Shown: in pieces, positions 1-7,159 of the stretch
How the letters are laid out: each line of letters starts with the position of its first letter
How positions within the stretch are numbered: the stretch's first letter is position 1
NCBI RefSeq assembly: GCF_020515695.1
Contig: NZ_JAIWJA010000008.1
Span: 124,001 to 188,000 of the forward strand
Source of the DNA: Pseudomonas sp. MWU16-30317
GTDB lineage: Bacteria > Pseudomonadota > Gammaproteobacteria > Pseudomonadales > Pseudomonadaceae
Direction of reading: 5' to 3'
DNA length: 64,000 bases
Notes under the pieces: model-generated
What the model was told of the DNA's origin: nothing
What the model saw: the letters and a program-made list of their open reading frames with translations, nothing else
Databases searched by the model: none
Made by a program: the position numbers and the translations under genes

Positions 1-843
1 GCTCTTGTACGATCCTGCAAGTGTGCGCTGCGCCAACAGCCGCTCCAGCCAGCGCGACGGCGGCACGCCATAACAACGGGTGAAGTGTCGGGTCATGTGG
101 CTCTGGTCATGAAAGCCGGCCGCCAGCGCGGCGTCCACCAGCGAGAAGCCATCGAGCAGCAGCCGGCGCAATTGGTCGAGGCGGCGCAGGGTCACGAACC
201 GATAGGGGCTGGTGCCGTACAGCACCCGAAAATCCCGCGACAGGCTCCAGCGCTCACGGCCGCTGGCGTGCTCGAGCATCTCCAGGGTGATGGTCGTGTG
301 CAGGTGCGCGAGGATGAATTCTCGCGCTCGCTCGGTGGCGCGATAATCCAGGCGCTTGCGCCCGCGCGGTTTGCCGGCGACGGCGCGCAATGCCATGGCC
401 AGATCGAACACAGCGTCCTGTTCTTCGAGGGCATCGAGCGGGTGATCCATGGCCTGCACGAAGGGCTCGCTGGCCCGGTATAAACGCTGATCGCTCGAGA
501 GCCCGGCGCCAATGAACGGCAATGGCTCGCCGCCGAGCACTTGCTGAATCAAGGCCGGATCGATATAGGCCATGCGATAGCGAAAGCCCGACTCGGTGCC
601 GGCCATGCCGTCGTGTACTTCATCGGGATGCAGCACCGGCGTATTGCCGGGCATGCCATGGCGCAGGCTGCCCTTGTAGTGGAAGCTCTGTACGCCTGAC
701 AGCGTGCGGCCGATGGAGTAGGTGTCGTGGCGGTGCGGGTCGTAGCCATGGCCGCCGAACCAGGCTTCGATACGCTCGATCTGGCCGGGTGGCGAGTTGT
801 GGATGACCCAGTCGGGGGGCGTCGGGTGCTTGCTTCGTTCCAT
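1..843 (-). CDS. AraC/XylS-family regulator (C-terminus cut by window edge)
   Basis: The reading frame stays open from an ATG at 843 to the left edge, so 281 codons are visible and the stop lies outside. The N-terminal part has the cupin-like AraC ligand domain (a W-F-G-G-H-G-Y-D-P-H-R-H-D-T-Y-S pattern near residues 28-43). The C-terminal part has the two helix-turn-helix units of AraC proteins, including A-L-A-A-G-F-H-D-Q-S-H-M-T-R-H-F and then Y-G-V-P-P. Members bind DNA as activators in response to small molecules. It starts 23 bp downstream of the stop of the methyltransferase gene on the same strand, so the two may be co-transcribed. The likely target, often an adjacent exporter gene, would lie left of the window. 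The family call is firm; the effector is unknown. Confidence 0.88.
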   Translation of the reverse strand, partial: MERSKHPTPPDWVIHNSPPGQIERIEAWFGGHGYDPHRHDTYSIGRTLSGVQSFHYKGSLRHGMPGNTPVLHPDEVHDGMAGTESGFRYRMAYIDPALIQQVLGGEPLPFIGAGLSSDQRLYRASEPFVQAMDHPLDALEEQDAVFDLAMALRAVAGKPRGRKRLDYRATERAREFILAHLHTTITLEMLEHASGRERWSLSRDFRVLYGTSPYRFVTLRRLDQLRRLLLDGFSLVDAALAAGFHDQSHMTRHFTRCYGVPPSRWLERLLAQRTLAGSYKS

Positions 844-866
844 GAATTCGCTGTCCGATAGATCGG

Positions 867-1577
867 TTATGAGCGCTCGGTACTGTCCAGCATCTCGGTA
901 ATCCAGCAAATCTGCCGGGCGATATCTTGCAACTTCTCCTGGGTCAACGCCTGCTGCGCTCGCGAGAGCTGGCCCAAGGTCCGTTGCCTTTCGCGCAATC
1001 GGCGCTGCCACTTGGCTAGAAACGCCGGGCTGCGCGTCTTCAGCAGCAGCGGACCGAAATACAGCTCCTCGGGAGAATACTGCCGCGGGCCATTGCGCTC
1101 GGCGACGATGATTTCGTAGTCGAAACGGTTTTCTCGCAGCACTTCTTCGTAAACAATCCGATAGCCGTTTTCCATCAGCCACTGGCGCAGCGGTTGCTCG
1201 CCGCCATTGGGTTGCAAGATCAGGCGCTCGAGGCCGTGGAGGCGAGCTTTGCCGCTGTCGAGGATGTCGCGGATGGTCTCGCCACCCATGCCGCACAGGC
1301 TGATCGCGGTGATGGCGTCTTGCGCTTCGATCGCCGCCAGGCCGTTGGCCTGGCGCACGGTGATGTGGGGTTCCAGGCCATTGTCGCGCACGGTACGTTG
1401 AGCGGCATGGAACGGCGTCAGTGCTACCTCGCCAGCTACGGCGGCGACGATGGTGCCGCGGCGCATCAACGCCACGGGCAGATAGCCGTGGTCCGAGCCG
1501 ATATCGGCCAGCCGAGCGCCAGCGGGCACCTGCGCCGCCACGCGCTCCAGGCGCATGGACAATGTGTGTTCGTTCAA
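867..1577 (-). CDS. trmK: TrmK-family tRNA (adenine-N1)-methyltransferase
   Basis: This is a 236-residue protein with a SAM-binding signature near residues 23-35 (A-D-I-G-S-D-H-G-Y-L-P) and a C-G-M-G-G segment near 95-99, both typical of the TrmK/YqfN family. The C-terminal third is Arg/Gln-rich and probably a coiled coil, as in the Bacillus protein. TrmK methylates adenine-22 of tRNA in Gram-positive bacteria. Gammaproteobacterial homologues are less studied, so the exact tRNA substrate is inferred. The gene is followed by the AraC regulator gene with a 23-bp gap. The frame overlaps no other real gene and the length is normal for the family. Confidence 0.82.
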   Translation of the reverse strand: MNEHTLSMRLERVAAQVPAGARLADIGSDHGYLPVALMRRGTIVAAVAGEVALTPFHAAQRTVRDNGLEPHITVRQANGLAAIEAQDAITAISLCGMGGETIRDILDSGKARLHGLERLILQPNGGEQPLRQWLMENGYRIVYEEVLRENRFDYEIIVAERNGPRQYSPEELYFGPLLLKTRSPAFLAKWQRRLRERQRTLGQLSRAQQALTQEKLQDIARQICWITEMLDSTERS

Positions 1578-1769
1578 CGCTAACCCCTGTTTGCTTCACG
1601 CACCCGACCACGAGGCCGGATCGGACCGCGATTCTGGCGAGCTATGCGGTGCATTTCAAATTTTTGCGACCAGAGCCAGGCCTCTGTGTGCCTGATGACG
1701 GCCCGGCGGCCGCAGCCAATAGCGGGCCCGGTATACTCCGCGCCCTCCAGTTGCCTTTCGGACAAGCCC

Positions 1770-2249
1770 ATGCGCCAGGTGTTGCTCATAGTCGATATTC
1801 AATCCACGTTCAGCCCACCCGAATGGCTGGTCGATGGCGCACGGGCGTTCTCGGCGAGAATTCCGACGGTCGCCTCCGTCGAGCTGCATGACGAGCAGGT
1901 CACGCCGTTCGACAAACAGCTCGGCTGGCATCCGGCGGCCGAGGACGAGAGCCTGGTCGAGGCCGACAAGGTGTTTATCAAGCACGGCTACGGCCCGACC
2001 GTCGAAACCATAGCCTACATCAAGCAACTCGGCGTCGAGCGGGTGCTGGTGTGTGGCATGCAGACCGAAACCTGCGTGCTCGCCGCCGGCTTTGCGCTGT
2101 TCGATGCCGGGCTGAGCCCGACGTTGGTCACCGACCTGACGGTGGGCTCGTCTCTGGACAGGTCCGGCAAGTTGGGGATCGAGCTGTGGACGCATCACTT
2201 TCGCCAGGTCACCACGCGGGCGGAGGTGATTGCCGAGTTAGGTGCATAA
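1770..2249 (+). CDS. Isochorismatase-like cysteine hydrolase
   Basis: The protein has 159 residues from the ATG at 1770. An upstream in-frame start at 1644 is rejected because the family begins directly with the L-L-I-V-D-I-Q strand. The catalytic triad of the isochorismatase-like hydrolases is visible as Asp9 (V-D-I-Q), Lys71 (F-I-K-H-G-Y) and Cys102 (M-Q-T-E-T-C-V). Relatives hydrolyse amides, carbamates or isochorismate, and the sequence does not fix the substrate. It is transcribed divergently from the methyltransferase gene, with about 190 bp between the starts. No cofactor domain or signal peptide is present, so it should be cytosolic. Confidence 0.85.
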   Translation: MRQVLLIVDIQSTFSPPEWLVDGARAFSARIPTVASVELHDEQVTPFDKQLGWHPAAEDESLVEADKVFIKHGYGPTVETIAYIKQLGVERVLVCGMQTETCVLAAGFALFDAGLSPTLVTDLTVGSSLDRSGKLGIELWTHHFRQVTTRAEVIAELGA

Positions 2250-2287
2250 AGTCGCAGCCCAGCCAAGGGCGCGGGATGGGCGATTAG

Positions 2288-2303
2288 CCTAACAAATGTT
2301 AGG
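2288..2303. promoter_or_regulatory. Operator 1 upstream of the GST promoter (CCTAAC-N4-GTTAGG)
   Basis: CCTAACAAATGTTAGG is an inverted repeat with two perfect 6-bp arms around a 4-bp centre; the arms extend to 7 bp if the centre is read as 2 bp. It ends 6 bp upstream of a candidate -35 box at 2310. The same core recurs at 2345-2362 and, degraded, at 3211-3228 before the TetR gene. The architecture suits a TetR-family dimer site. Binding is inferred. Confidence 0.75.
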
Positions 2304-2309
2304 TAGGGG

Positions 2310-2338
2310 TTGACGTGCGCTCTTTGGGGGTTTACGGT
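2310..2338 (+). promoter_or_regulatory. Candidate sigma-70 promoter of the GST gene
   Basis: A -35 box TTGACG (2310-2315) is followed by a 17-bp spacer and a -10 box TACGGT (2333-2338). Transcription would start near 2345, inside operator 2. With operator 1 just upstream of the -35 box, a bound repressor would bracket or block RNA polymerase. Confidence 0.6.
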
Positions 2339-2344
2339 AAGCCT

Positions 2345-2362
2345 ACCTAACGATTGTTAGGT
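2345..2362. promoter_or_regulatory. Operator 2 at the GST transcription start (ACCTAAC-N4-GTTAGGT)
   Basis: ACCTAACGATTGTTAGGT has perfect 7-bp arms around GATT. Its centre is 58 bp from the centre of operator 1. It overlaps the predicted +1 of the GST promoter and ends 18 bp before the GST start codon, a classic repressor position. Confidence 0.78.
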
Positions 2363-2380
2363 GGCTGATCCCACCCCTCT

Positions 2381-3094
2381 ATGGACCCGACAATGACCAC
2401 TAAATTGCAGCTGTTCACTTCCCCCTCGGCATTTCCCAATCCCCAGCGCCTGCGCCTGTTCATGCATGAAAAAGGCATCGCCGATCAGTTCGACGAGACC
2501 GTCTACGACATGGCCCCCGGCGGCGAACAGCGCGGCTGGCGCCATCTCAACATGAACCCGTGGGGCGAAACGCCTACCCTCCAGCTGGCAGACGGCAGTT
2601 TTATTTCCGAGACGCCGGCCATCGTTCGCTACCTCGACCAGTCATACCCCGGCCGCAAGATCATGGGCGAAACGCCGCTGGAACAAGGTCTCGACAACAT
2701 GTGGGACAACCGCGTGTGGGTGCACATCCTGTATCGCATCGTCACGGCGTTCCACGTGTTGCACACCGGGCTGGGTTTCAAGCTCGAACTGACCAAGAAC
2801 GAGGCCTGGGGCGAGCACTGCCGCAAGGAAGCGCTGAGCCACGCGGCACTGGTCAATGGTCATTTGGCCGACGGCCGCGACTGGCTGCTGGGCGGCGCGG
2901 AGCCGACCTTTGCCGATATCACCCTGGCAACCGCGATCGCGTTCTCCAAATTTCCGGTCAACGCCACGCCGCTGGACGAGCGTTTCGAGTTTCTCGACTA
3001 TTACTGGAAACGCTGGCAGGCACGCCCAGGTTTCCAGGCGGCCTACGCCGATCGCAGCAGCGGCATCCCTGAACTGGACTCGCCTGCCGCTTGA
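2381..3094 (+). CDS. Glutathione S-transferase
   Basis: This 237-residue protein has the GST fold. The N-terminal thioredoxin-like domain contains the cis-proline segment W-G-E-T-P-T-L (about residues 61-67) and the glutathione-binding S-E-T-P-A (about 76-80). An all-helical C-terminal domain follows with F-A-D-I-T-L-A-T-A. Such enzymes conjugate or isomerise electrophiles with glutathione in the cytosol. No convincing Shine-Dalgarno separates the ATG at 2381 from the in-frame ATG at 2393. Two palindromic operators flank its promoter. A TetR gene with a related half-site follows on the same strand, so inducible detoxification is the likely role. The inducer and substrate are unknown. Confidence 0.9.
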   Translation: MDPTMTTKLQLFTSPSAFPNPQRLRLFMHEKGIADQFDETVYDMAPGGEQRGWRHLNMNPWGETPTLQLADGSFISETPAIVRYLDQSYPGRKIMGETPLEQGLDNMWDNRVWVHILYRIVTAFHVLHTGLGFKLELTKNEAWGEHCRKEALSHAALVNGHLADGRDWLLGGAEPTFADITLATAIAFSKFPVNATPLDERFEFLDYYWKRWQARPGFQAAYADRSSGIPELDSPAA

Positions 3095-3210
3095 AGTTGA
3101 ATGGTGAGTGCATCATCGTCGGGACCGCCATGACGTGGCGGGCTCGACGCAAACCATCGAGATTGAAACGGCATTGCCCGTCGACGCAGGCATGAGTCCA
3201 GGGCGGCTCT

Positions 3211-3228
3211 ACCTAACAAAAGGCAGGC
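3211..3228. promoter_or_regulatory. Degenerate copy of the operator before the TetR gene
   Basis: ACCTAAC is followed by AAAA and GGCAGGC. The left arm is identical to operator 2 and the right arm matches GTTAGGT at 4 of 7 positions. It lies 62 bp before the TetR start. A weaker site here would allow mild autoregulation. An overlapping CAAAAG/CTTTTG repeat (3217-3233) may confuse the reading. Confidence 0.5.
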
Positions 3229-3289
3229 TTTTGATTTAGCATAGCGGCACTTTTTTCCAGCGATCGCCCAACGGGTGACAGGCACCCCC

Positions 3290-3853
3290 ATGACCATCAA
3301 TGCCCGCGAAGCGATCCTCCTGGCTGCCAGAAACATCGCTCAGTCCCAAGGCTACAACGGCCTGAATTTTCGCGATCTGGCCGCAGCGGTCGGTATCAAG
3401 GCGGCCAGCATCTACTACCACTTCCCGAGCAAGGCCGACCTCGGCGTCGCGGTGGCCCAGCGCTACTGGCAGGACGGGGCGGCCGCGCTCGAGGATATCA
3501 GCGCGCAGAGCCCGAACCCGCTGGACGCCTTGCGGCGTTTCCCCGAGATCTTTCGTCGCTCGCTCGAAGCCGATAATCGCCTGTGCCTGGCCAGCTTCGT
3601 GGGCGCCGAGACCGACAACTTGCCCGCCGAAATGACCCAGGAAATCCAGCGGTTCGCCGAGGTCAATATCGCCTGGCTGAGCCAGCTGCTGGTGGCTGCC
3701 GAGGTGTGTGCGCCTGCGCAAAGCGGCATGCGGGCAAGGGCGATTTTTTCCGCCGTGGTCGGCGCCCAGCTCATGGCCAGAAGCCGCGCGGACATCGCCT
3801 TGTTCGACACGCTGATGGACACCTATCGGGCCTGCGGGCCCTTGCCAGCCTGA
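3290..3853 (+). CDS. TetR-family repressor, probable regulator of the GST gene
   Basis: The protein has 187 residues from the ATG at 3290; a GTG at 3275 would add five residues. Residues about 5-50 form the TetR helix-turn-helix, with the typical recognition stretch V-G-I-K-A-A-S-I-Y-Y-H-F-P-S-K. The C-terminal helical ligand domain resembles TetR_C subfamilies that sense electrophiles or lipophilic compounds. It follows the GST gene by about 195 bp. The same palindromic core (CCTAAC/GTTAGG) precedes both genes, which is the main evidence that GST is its target. The effector is unknown. Confidence 0.87.
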   Translation: MTINAREAILLAARNIAQSQGYNGLNFRDLAAAVGIKAASIYYHFPSKADLGVAVAQRYWQDGAAALEDISAQSPNPLDALRRFPEIFRRSLEADNRLCLASFVGAETDNLPAEMTQEIQRFAEVNIAWLSQLLVAAEVCAPAQSGMRARAIFSAVVGAQLMARSRADIALFDTLMDTYRACGPLPA

Positions 3854-3952
3854 TTAGGGCGCTCAGCTTGATCACGGCGCTAGGGTCGCCGCTGCGATAT
3901 TGGGCCTTCGGCCACCGAAAGCCGCCAAAGCTAGTGGCTGCCACCTGAAGCC

Positions 3953-5062
3953 TCAGTCGTGGCTGAATTTCAGCACTGTGGTGTGTGCATACACCGCCCC
4001 AGGCTCCAGGCGGGTACTGGGAAAGGTCGGCTGATTGGGTGAGTCGGGGTAATGCTCAGCTTCCAGGGCAAAGGCGCCCCAGTGCAGATAAACCTTGCCA
4101 CCTTTGCCGGTGATCGTGCCGTCGAGCAGGTTCGAGGTGTACAGCTGCACCGCCGGTTGGGTGGTGAACAGTTGCAGGCGACGCCCCGACTTCGGGTCAT
4201 GCACTTCAACGGCCGGCCTGCTCAGGTCACCACCGGTATCCAGCACGTAGTTGAAGTCGAAGCCGCCCTGCTTGGGCTCGACGAATTTGAGTTGTGGGTG
4301 GTCGTCTTGAATGTGCGGGCCGAACGCCGTGGGGGAGAGGAAGTCCATCGGCGTGCCGGCAACGGGGGCAATCTCGCCGGTCGGGATCAGCTTCGCCGAC
4401 ACCGGGGTGTAGTGGCTGGCATGCAGGGTGGCGAGGTGATCGAGGATGGTGCCGTTGCCAGCGCCGGCCAGGTTGTAATAGCCGTGGTTGGTCAGATTGA
4501 CCACCGTGGGTTTGCTGGTGGTGGCATGGTAGTGAATGTGCAATTCGTTACGCTCGTTGAGGCGGTAGGTCACCTGAGTCCGCAGCTCGCCAGGAAAGCC
4601 CATCTCGCCATCCGCGCTGGTGTAGCTGAGTGTGACGCCCACCGAGCCGTCTTCCTGGATGGGTTCGGCTTGCCAGACGTGGCTGTCGAAGCCCTTCGGA
4701 CCGCCGTGAATGGCGTTCGTCGCGTCGTTGAGCGGGATGCGGTAGCTGACGCCATCAAGCACAAACTGGCCGTCGGCGATGCGATTGCCATAGCGGCCGA
4801 TGGTGGCGCCGAAATGCGGATCGGCGTGGGTCTGGTAGCTCTGGGCTTCATCGAAACCGAGCAGTACGTCGTCGCTGTGGCCATGGCGGTCGGGTACGAT
4901 CACTGCCTGCAATATCGCCCCGTAGGTGATCACGCTGACCTGCATGCCGGCACTGTTGCTCAGGGTGTATTTGTCGATGGGCGTGCCGTCGGCGAGGGTG
5001 CCGAAAGGGCTTTTGTGCTGGGTGAGGGCGGATGCCTTGGCAGGCGATGCAGAGGTGCTCAT
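3953..5062 (-). CDS. galM: Aldose 1-epimerase (galactose mutarotase)
   Basis: This 369-residue protein belongs to the GalM family, which interconverts alpha and beta anomers of hexoses. Family blocks are present in order: F-G-A-T-I-G-R-Y-G-N-R-I near residues 83-94, a N-A-I-H-G-G-P-K-G-F block with the substrate-binding His, T-N-H-G-Y-Y-N-L with the second His, and a late D-F-N-Y-V-L-D segment. No export signal is evident: the N-terminus is Ser/Ala/Lys-rich but lacks a hydrophobic core. It lies downstream of a FucP-type sugar permease on the same strand, but a strong terminator at 5175-5202 separates them, so it may have its own promoter. Function in free-sugar catabolism is likely. Confidence 0.92.
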   Translation of the reverse strand: MSTSASPAKASALTQHKSPFGTLADGTPIDKYTLSNSAGMQVSVITYGAILQAVIVPDRHGHSDDVLLGFDEAQSYQTHADPHFGATIGRYGNRIADGQFVLDGVSYRIPLNDATNAIHGGPKGFDSHVWQAEPIQEDGSVGVTLSYTSADGEMGFPGELRTQVTYRLNERNELHIHYHATTSKPTVVNLTNHGYYNLAGAGNGTILDHLATLHASHYTPVSAKLIPTGEIAPVAGTPMDFLSPTAFGPHIQDDHPQLKFVEPKQGGFDFNYVLDTGGDLSRPAVEVHDPKSGRRLQLFTTQPAVQLYTSNLLDGTITGKGGKVYLHWGAFALEAEHYPDSPNQPTFPSTRLEPGAVYAHTTVLKFSHD

Positions 5063-5174
5063 GGATCAATCCTTGCGTTGAACGGCGGCAGATGGAAGCA
5101 GGTACCAGCGTAGCGCAGGTGGGGCGGTCCGCTCTGACAAGAGTGACAGCGTTGGCATTAGGCGACTTGGCGCG

Positions 5175-5202
5175 AAAAAAAAGCCGCTGGTCGGCGGCTT
5201 TT
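5175..5202 (-). terminator. Rho-independent terminator after the sugar permease gene
   Basis: A hairpin with arms AAAAGCCGC and GCGGCTTTT around TGGTCG lies 50 bp beyond the permease stop. On the minus strand it is followed by eight T residues (A-run at 5175-5182 on the plus strand). Confidence 0.82.
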
Positions 5203-5251
5203 GTGGGAGGAGAGTCGCGCCTGCTGGTGACAGGCGCGGTCCGGGCAGCTA

Positions 5252-6541
5252 TCAGGCCAGCGCGGAACGGCGCGCGTACCAGCCATACGACGCGATCACT
5301 GCGTAGCAAACCGCCGGCACCACCAGCGACAGGCCCAGGGTGCTGAGGTCGGCGGCCAGGCCGGTGAGTGGCGGCACGATGGCGCCGCCGACGATGGCGC
5401 AGCAGATCAGCCCCGAGCCCTCGGCGGCGCGTTTGCCCAGCCCTTCACACGCCAGGGCGAAGATAGTCGGGAACATCACCGAGTTGAACAAGCCGATGGC
5501 CAGGATCGACCAGCCGGCCACGGCACCGTGGTTGGTGGCGGCGCTGGCGATCAGCGCAATGGCGACCACGGCGGCACAGGCCAACACCTTGCCCGGTGCG
5601 AACGCGCGCAGCAGGCCGGCACCGATGAAGCGGCCGATCATTGCGCCGCCCCAGTAGTAGGCCACGTGCTTGCCGGCCACTTCGGCGTTGAAGCCGAAAG
5701 TCGAGTCCTGCATCAGGAAGTTGGTCAGCAGGCTGCCGATGGACACTTCCGCCCCGACGTAGCAAAAAATGCAGGCCGCACCGAATGCGAAGCGCGGTTG
5801 CTTGAGCAGGCTCAAGGCCGAGAGCGGGTTGGCGTTGCCACTGGTGAGCGAGGAGGGCAGATGCTTGCGTTGTTGCCAGACCAGCAAAGCCACCACGATC
5901 AGCGCCACCGCAAGGCCCGCGTAGGTGTTACTGATGACCTTGGCTTCTTCGGCCAGATAGGTCGCCAATGCCGAACCGCTCAGGGTGGCCGGGTCGACCT
6001 GGCTCAGCGAGCCGAGGATCAGCATGGCGCCCAGGTACGGCGCGACGGTGGTGCCCAGCGAGTTGAACGCCTGGGCGAAGGTCACGCGGCTGTGGGAGGT
6101 CTGTTGCGGGCCCAGCAGCGAGATCAGCGGGTTGGAGACCACCTGCACCACGGTGACGCCGATCGCCAGCACGAACAGCGCGATCAAAAAGGCGCCGAAC
6201 AGCCCCACCAGCGCGGCAGGAATGAACAACGCGCAACCCACGGCCATGGTCACCAGGCCGATAGCCGCCGCCCGCATGTAGCCGATGCGGCTGATCAGCA
6301 GGCTGGCGGGGATGGACGCCAGCGCATAGGCAAGGAAGAACGCCGACTGCACCAGCATCGCCTCGGCATAGCTGAGGCTGAACAGGCTTTTGAGTTTGGG
6401 GATCAGGATGTCATTGAGGCTGGTGATGCCGCCAAAAATGAAAAACAACGCGAAAACGAACAGGCTCAGTCGCTGGACGTTGGCAATGGGTGGTTGGTTT
6501 TGTTCTAAGGATGCTGCAACGGTGTTATCCGTCATGGCCAC
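5252..6541 (-). CDS. FucP/GluP-type MFS sugar:proton symporter
   Basis: This is a 429-residue protein with about 12 hydrophobic segments and the FucP-family start (F-F-I-F-G-G-I-T-S-L-N-D near residues 36-47, carrying the conserved N-D). It also has Q-S-A-F-F-L-A-Y, and Q-V-V-S-N-P-L-I-S-L-L-G-P near the end of the N-terminal half. FucP relatives import fucose, glucose, galactose or other free sugars with protons across the inner membrane. Its neighbour downstream is an aldose 1-epimerase, consistent with uptake of a free aldose and mutarotation. A terminator follows the stop. A perfect 17-bp palindrome lies about 190 bp upstream of its start. Confidence 0.88.
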   Translation of the reverse strand: MAMTDNTVAASLEQNQPPIANVQRLSLFVFALFFIFGGITSLNDILIPKLKSLFSLSYAEAMLVQSAFFLAYALASIPASLLISRIGYMRAAAIGLVTMAVGCALFIPAALVGLFGAFLIALFVLAIGVTVVQVVSNPLISLLGPQQTSHSRVTFAQAFNSLGTTVAPYLGAMLILGSLSQVDPATLSGSALATYLAEEAKVISNTYAGLAVALIVVALLVWQQRKHLPSSLTSGNANPLSALSLLKQPRFAFGAACIFCYVGAEVSIGSLLTNFLMQDSTFGFNAEVAGKHVAYYWGGAMIGRFIGAGLLRAFAPGKVLACAAVVAIALIASAATNHGAVAGWSILAIGLFNSVMFPTIFALACEGLGKRAAEGSGLICCAIVGGAIVPPLTGLAADLSTLGLSLVVPAVCYAVIASYGWYARRSALA

Positions 6542-6733
6542 GGTCCTGTTCTCTGTCGGGGGTATTGGTTCATTGTTGTGTCTCGACGTCTGTCACGGTC
6601 ACTGCTGGCATTTTCATGCCAAGGCCGAAACATCTCAGGATGAACTGAAACCCAGGAAGCAGGAAAGTTCAGACACCAAGGTGAAGAAACGGCTCTGGAT
6701 CGCAGCTTTGCGACTAAAGTGCAGTGTTGGCGA

Positions 6734-6750
6734 TCACAGATCGTCTGTGA
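6734..6750. promoter_or_regulatory. Perfect 17-bp palindrome upstream of the sugar permease
   Basis: TCACAGATCGTCTGTGA has two perfect 7-bp arms around TCG. It is in the roughly 320-bp non-coding stretch between the permease start and the decayed HAD gene. It fits a dimeric repressor site of GntR or LacI style. No matching regulator gene is adjacent, so the partner is unknown. Confidence 0.45.
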
Positions 6751-6859
6751 CGCTGACCGGAAGGCATAAGGCACTTATTGGCGGGCTGACTGAGATGACG
6801 GGCGCGATTGCCTTGATCGGATACTATTTGCGGCGACCATCGCAGTACGAGAAGACACC

Positions 6860-7087
6860 TTGAAAACCGTGTTTTTTGATCTTGATGGTACTGTCCTGCA
6901 CTCTGCCCCCGGCATCATCCAGAGCGTGACCCACACGATACGCCAGCTTGGCCATGCTTTCGATCGCCATGCCGGCATCGAACAGGCATTGAGCGACCAG
7001 CCTGCCGAGGGCTAATCGCTGCATGTCGCTACGTCCAAGCGCACCCCAGCCCCGCGCCGCTGGTCACGGTGCCTGGCCATGGTGTGA
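6860..7087 (+). pseudogene. Remnant of a HAD-family phosphatase (phosphoglycolate phosphatase-like)
   Basis: From a TTG at 6860 the frame reads the HAD motif I block (V-F-F-D-L-D-G-T-V) and the following helix typical of phosphoglycolate-phosphatase-like enzymes. It runs into a TAA at 7013 after 51 codons. In the same frame after that stop, L-H-V-A-T-S-K-R-T-P appears, which matches HAD motif II (usually L-Y-V-A-T-S-K-P). A second stop follows at 7085. About 60-80 residues of cap domain and all of motifs III/IV are missing. It is therefore an internally deleted, dead gene. Confidence 0.7.
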
Positions 7088-7159
7088 GTGGCGCGGACGC
7101 TGGAGGCCATCGCCGGCATGTAGTCAAGCGCAAATGATCAAAGCGGGTGCCTGAGCGCG

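Noticed and set aside
4052..5113. Long open frame antisense to the aldose epimerase
   Set aside because: It mirrors the GC-rich reverse strand of a clear enzyme gene, has no domain and no ribosome site.
5528..6508. Long open frame antisense to the sugar permease
   Set aside because: Its Gln/Gly/Arg-rich composition is the usual mirror of membrane-protein codons; it has no recognisable motif.
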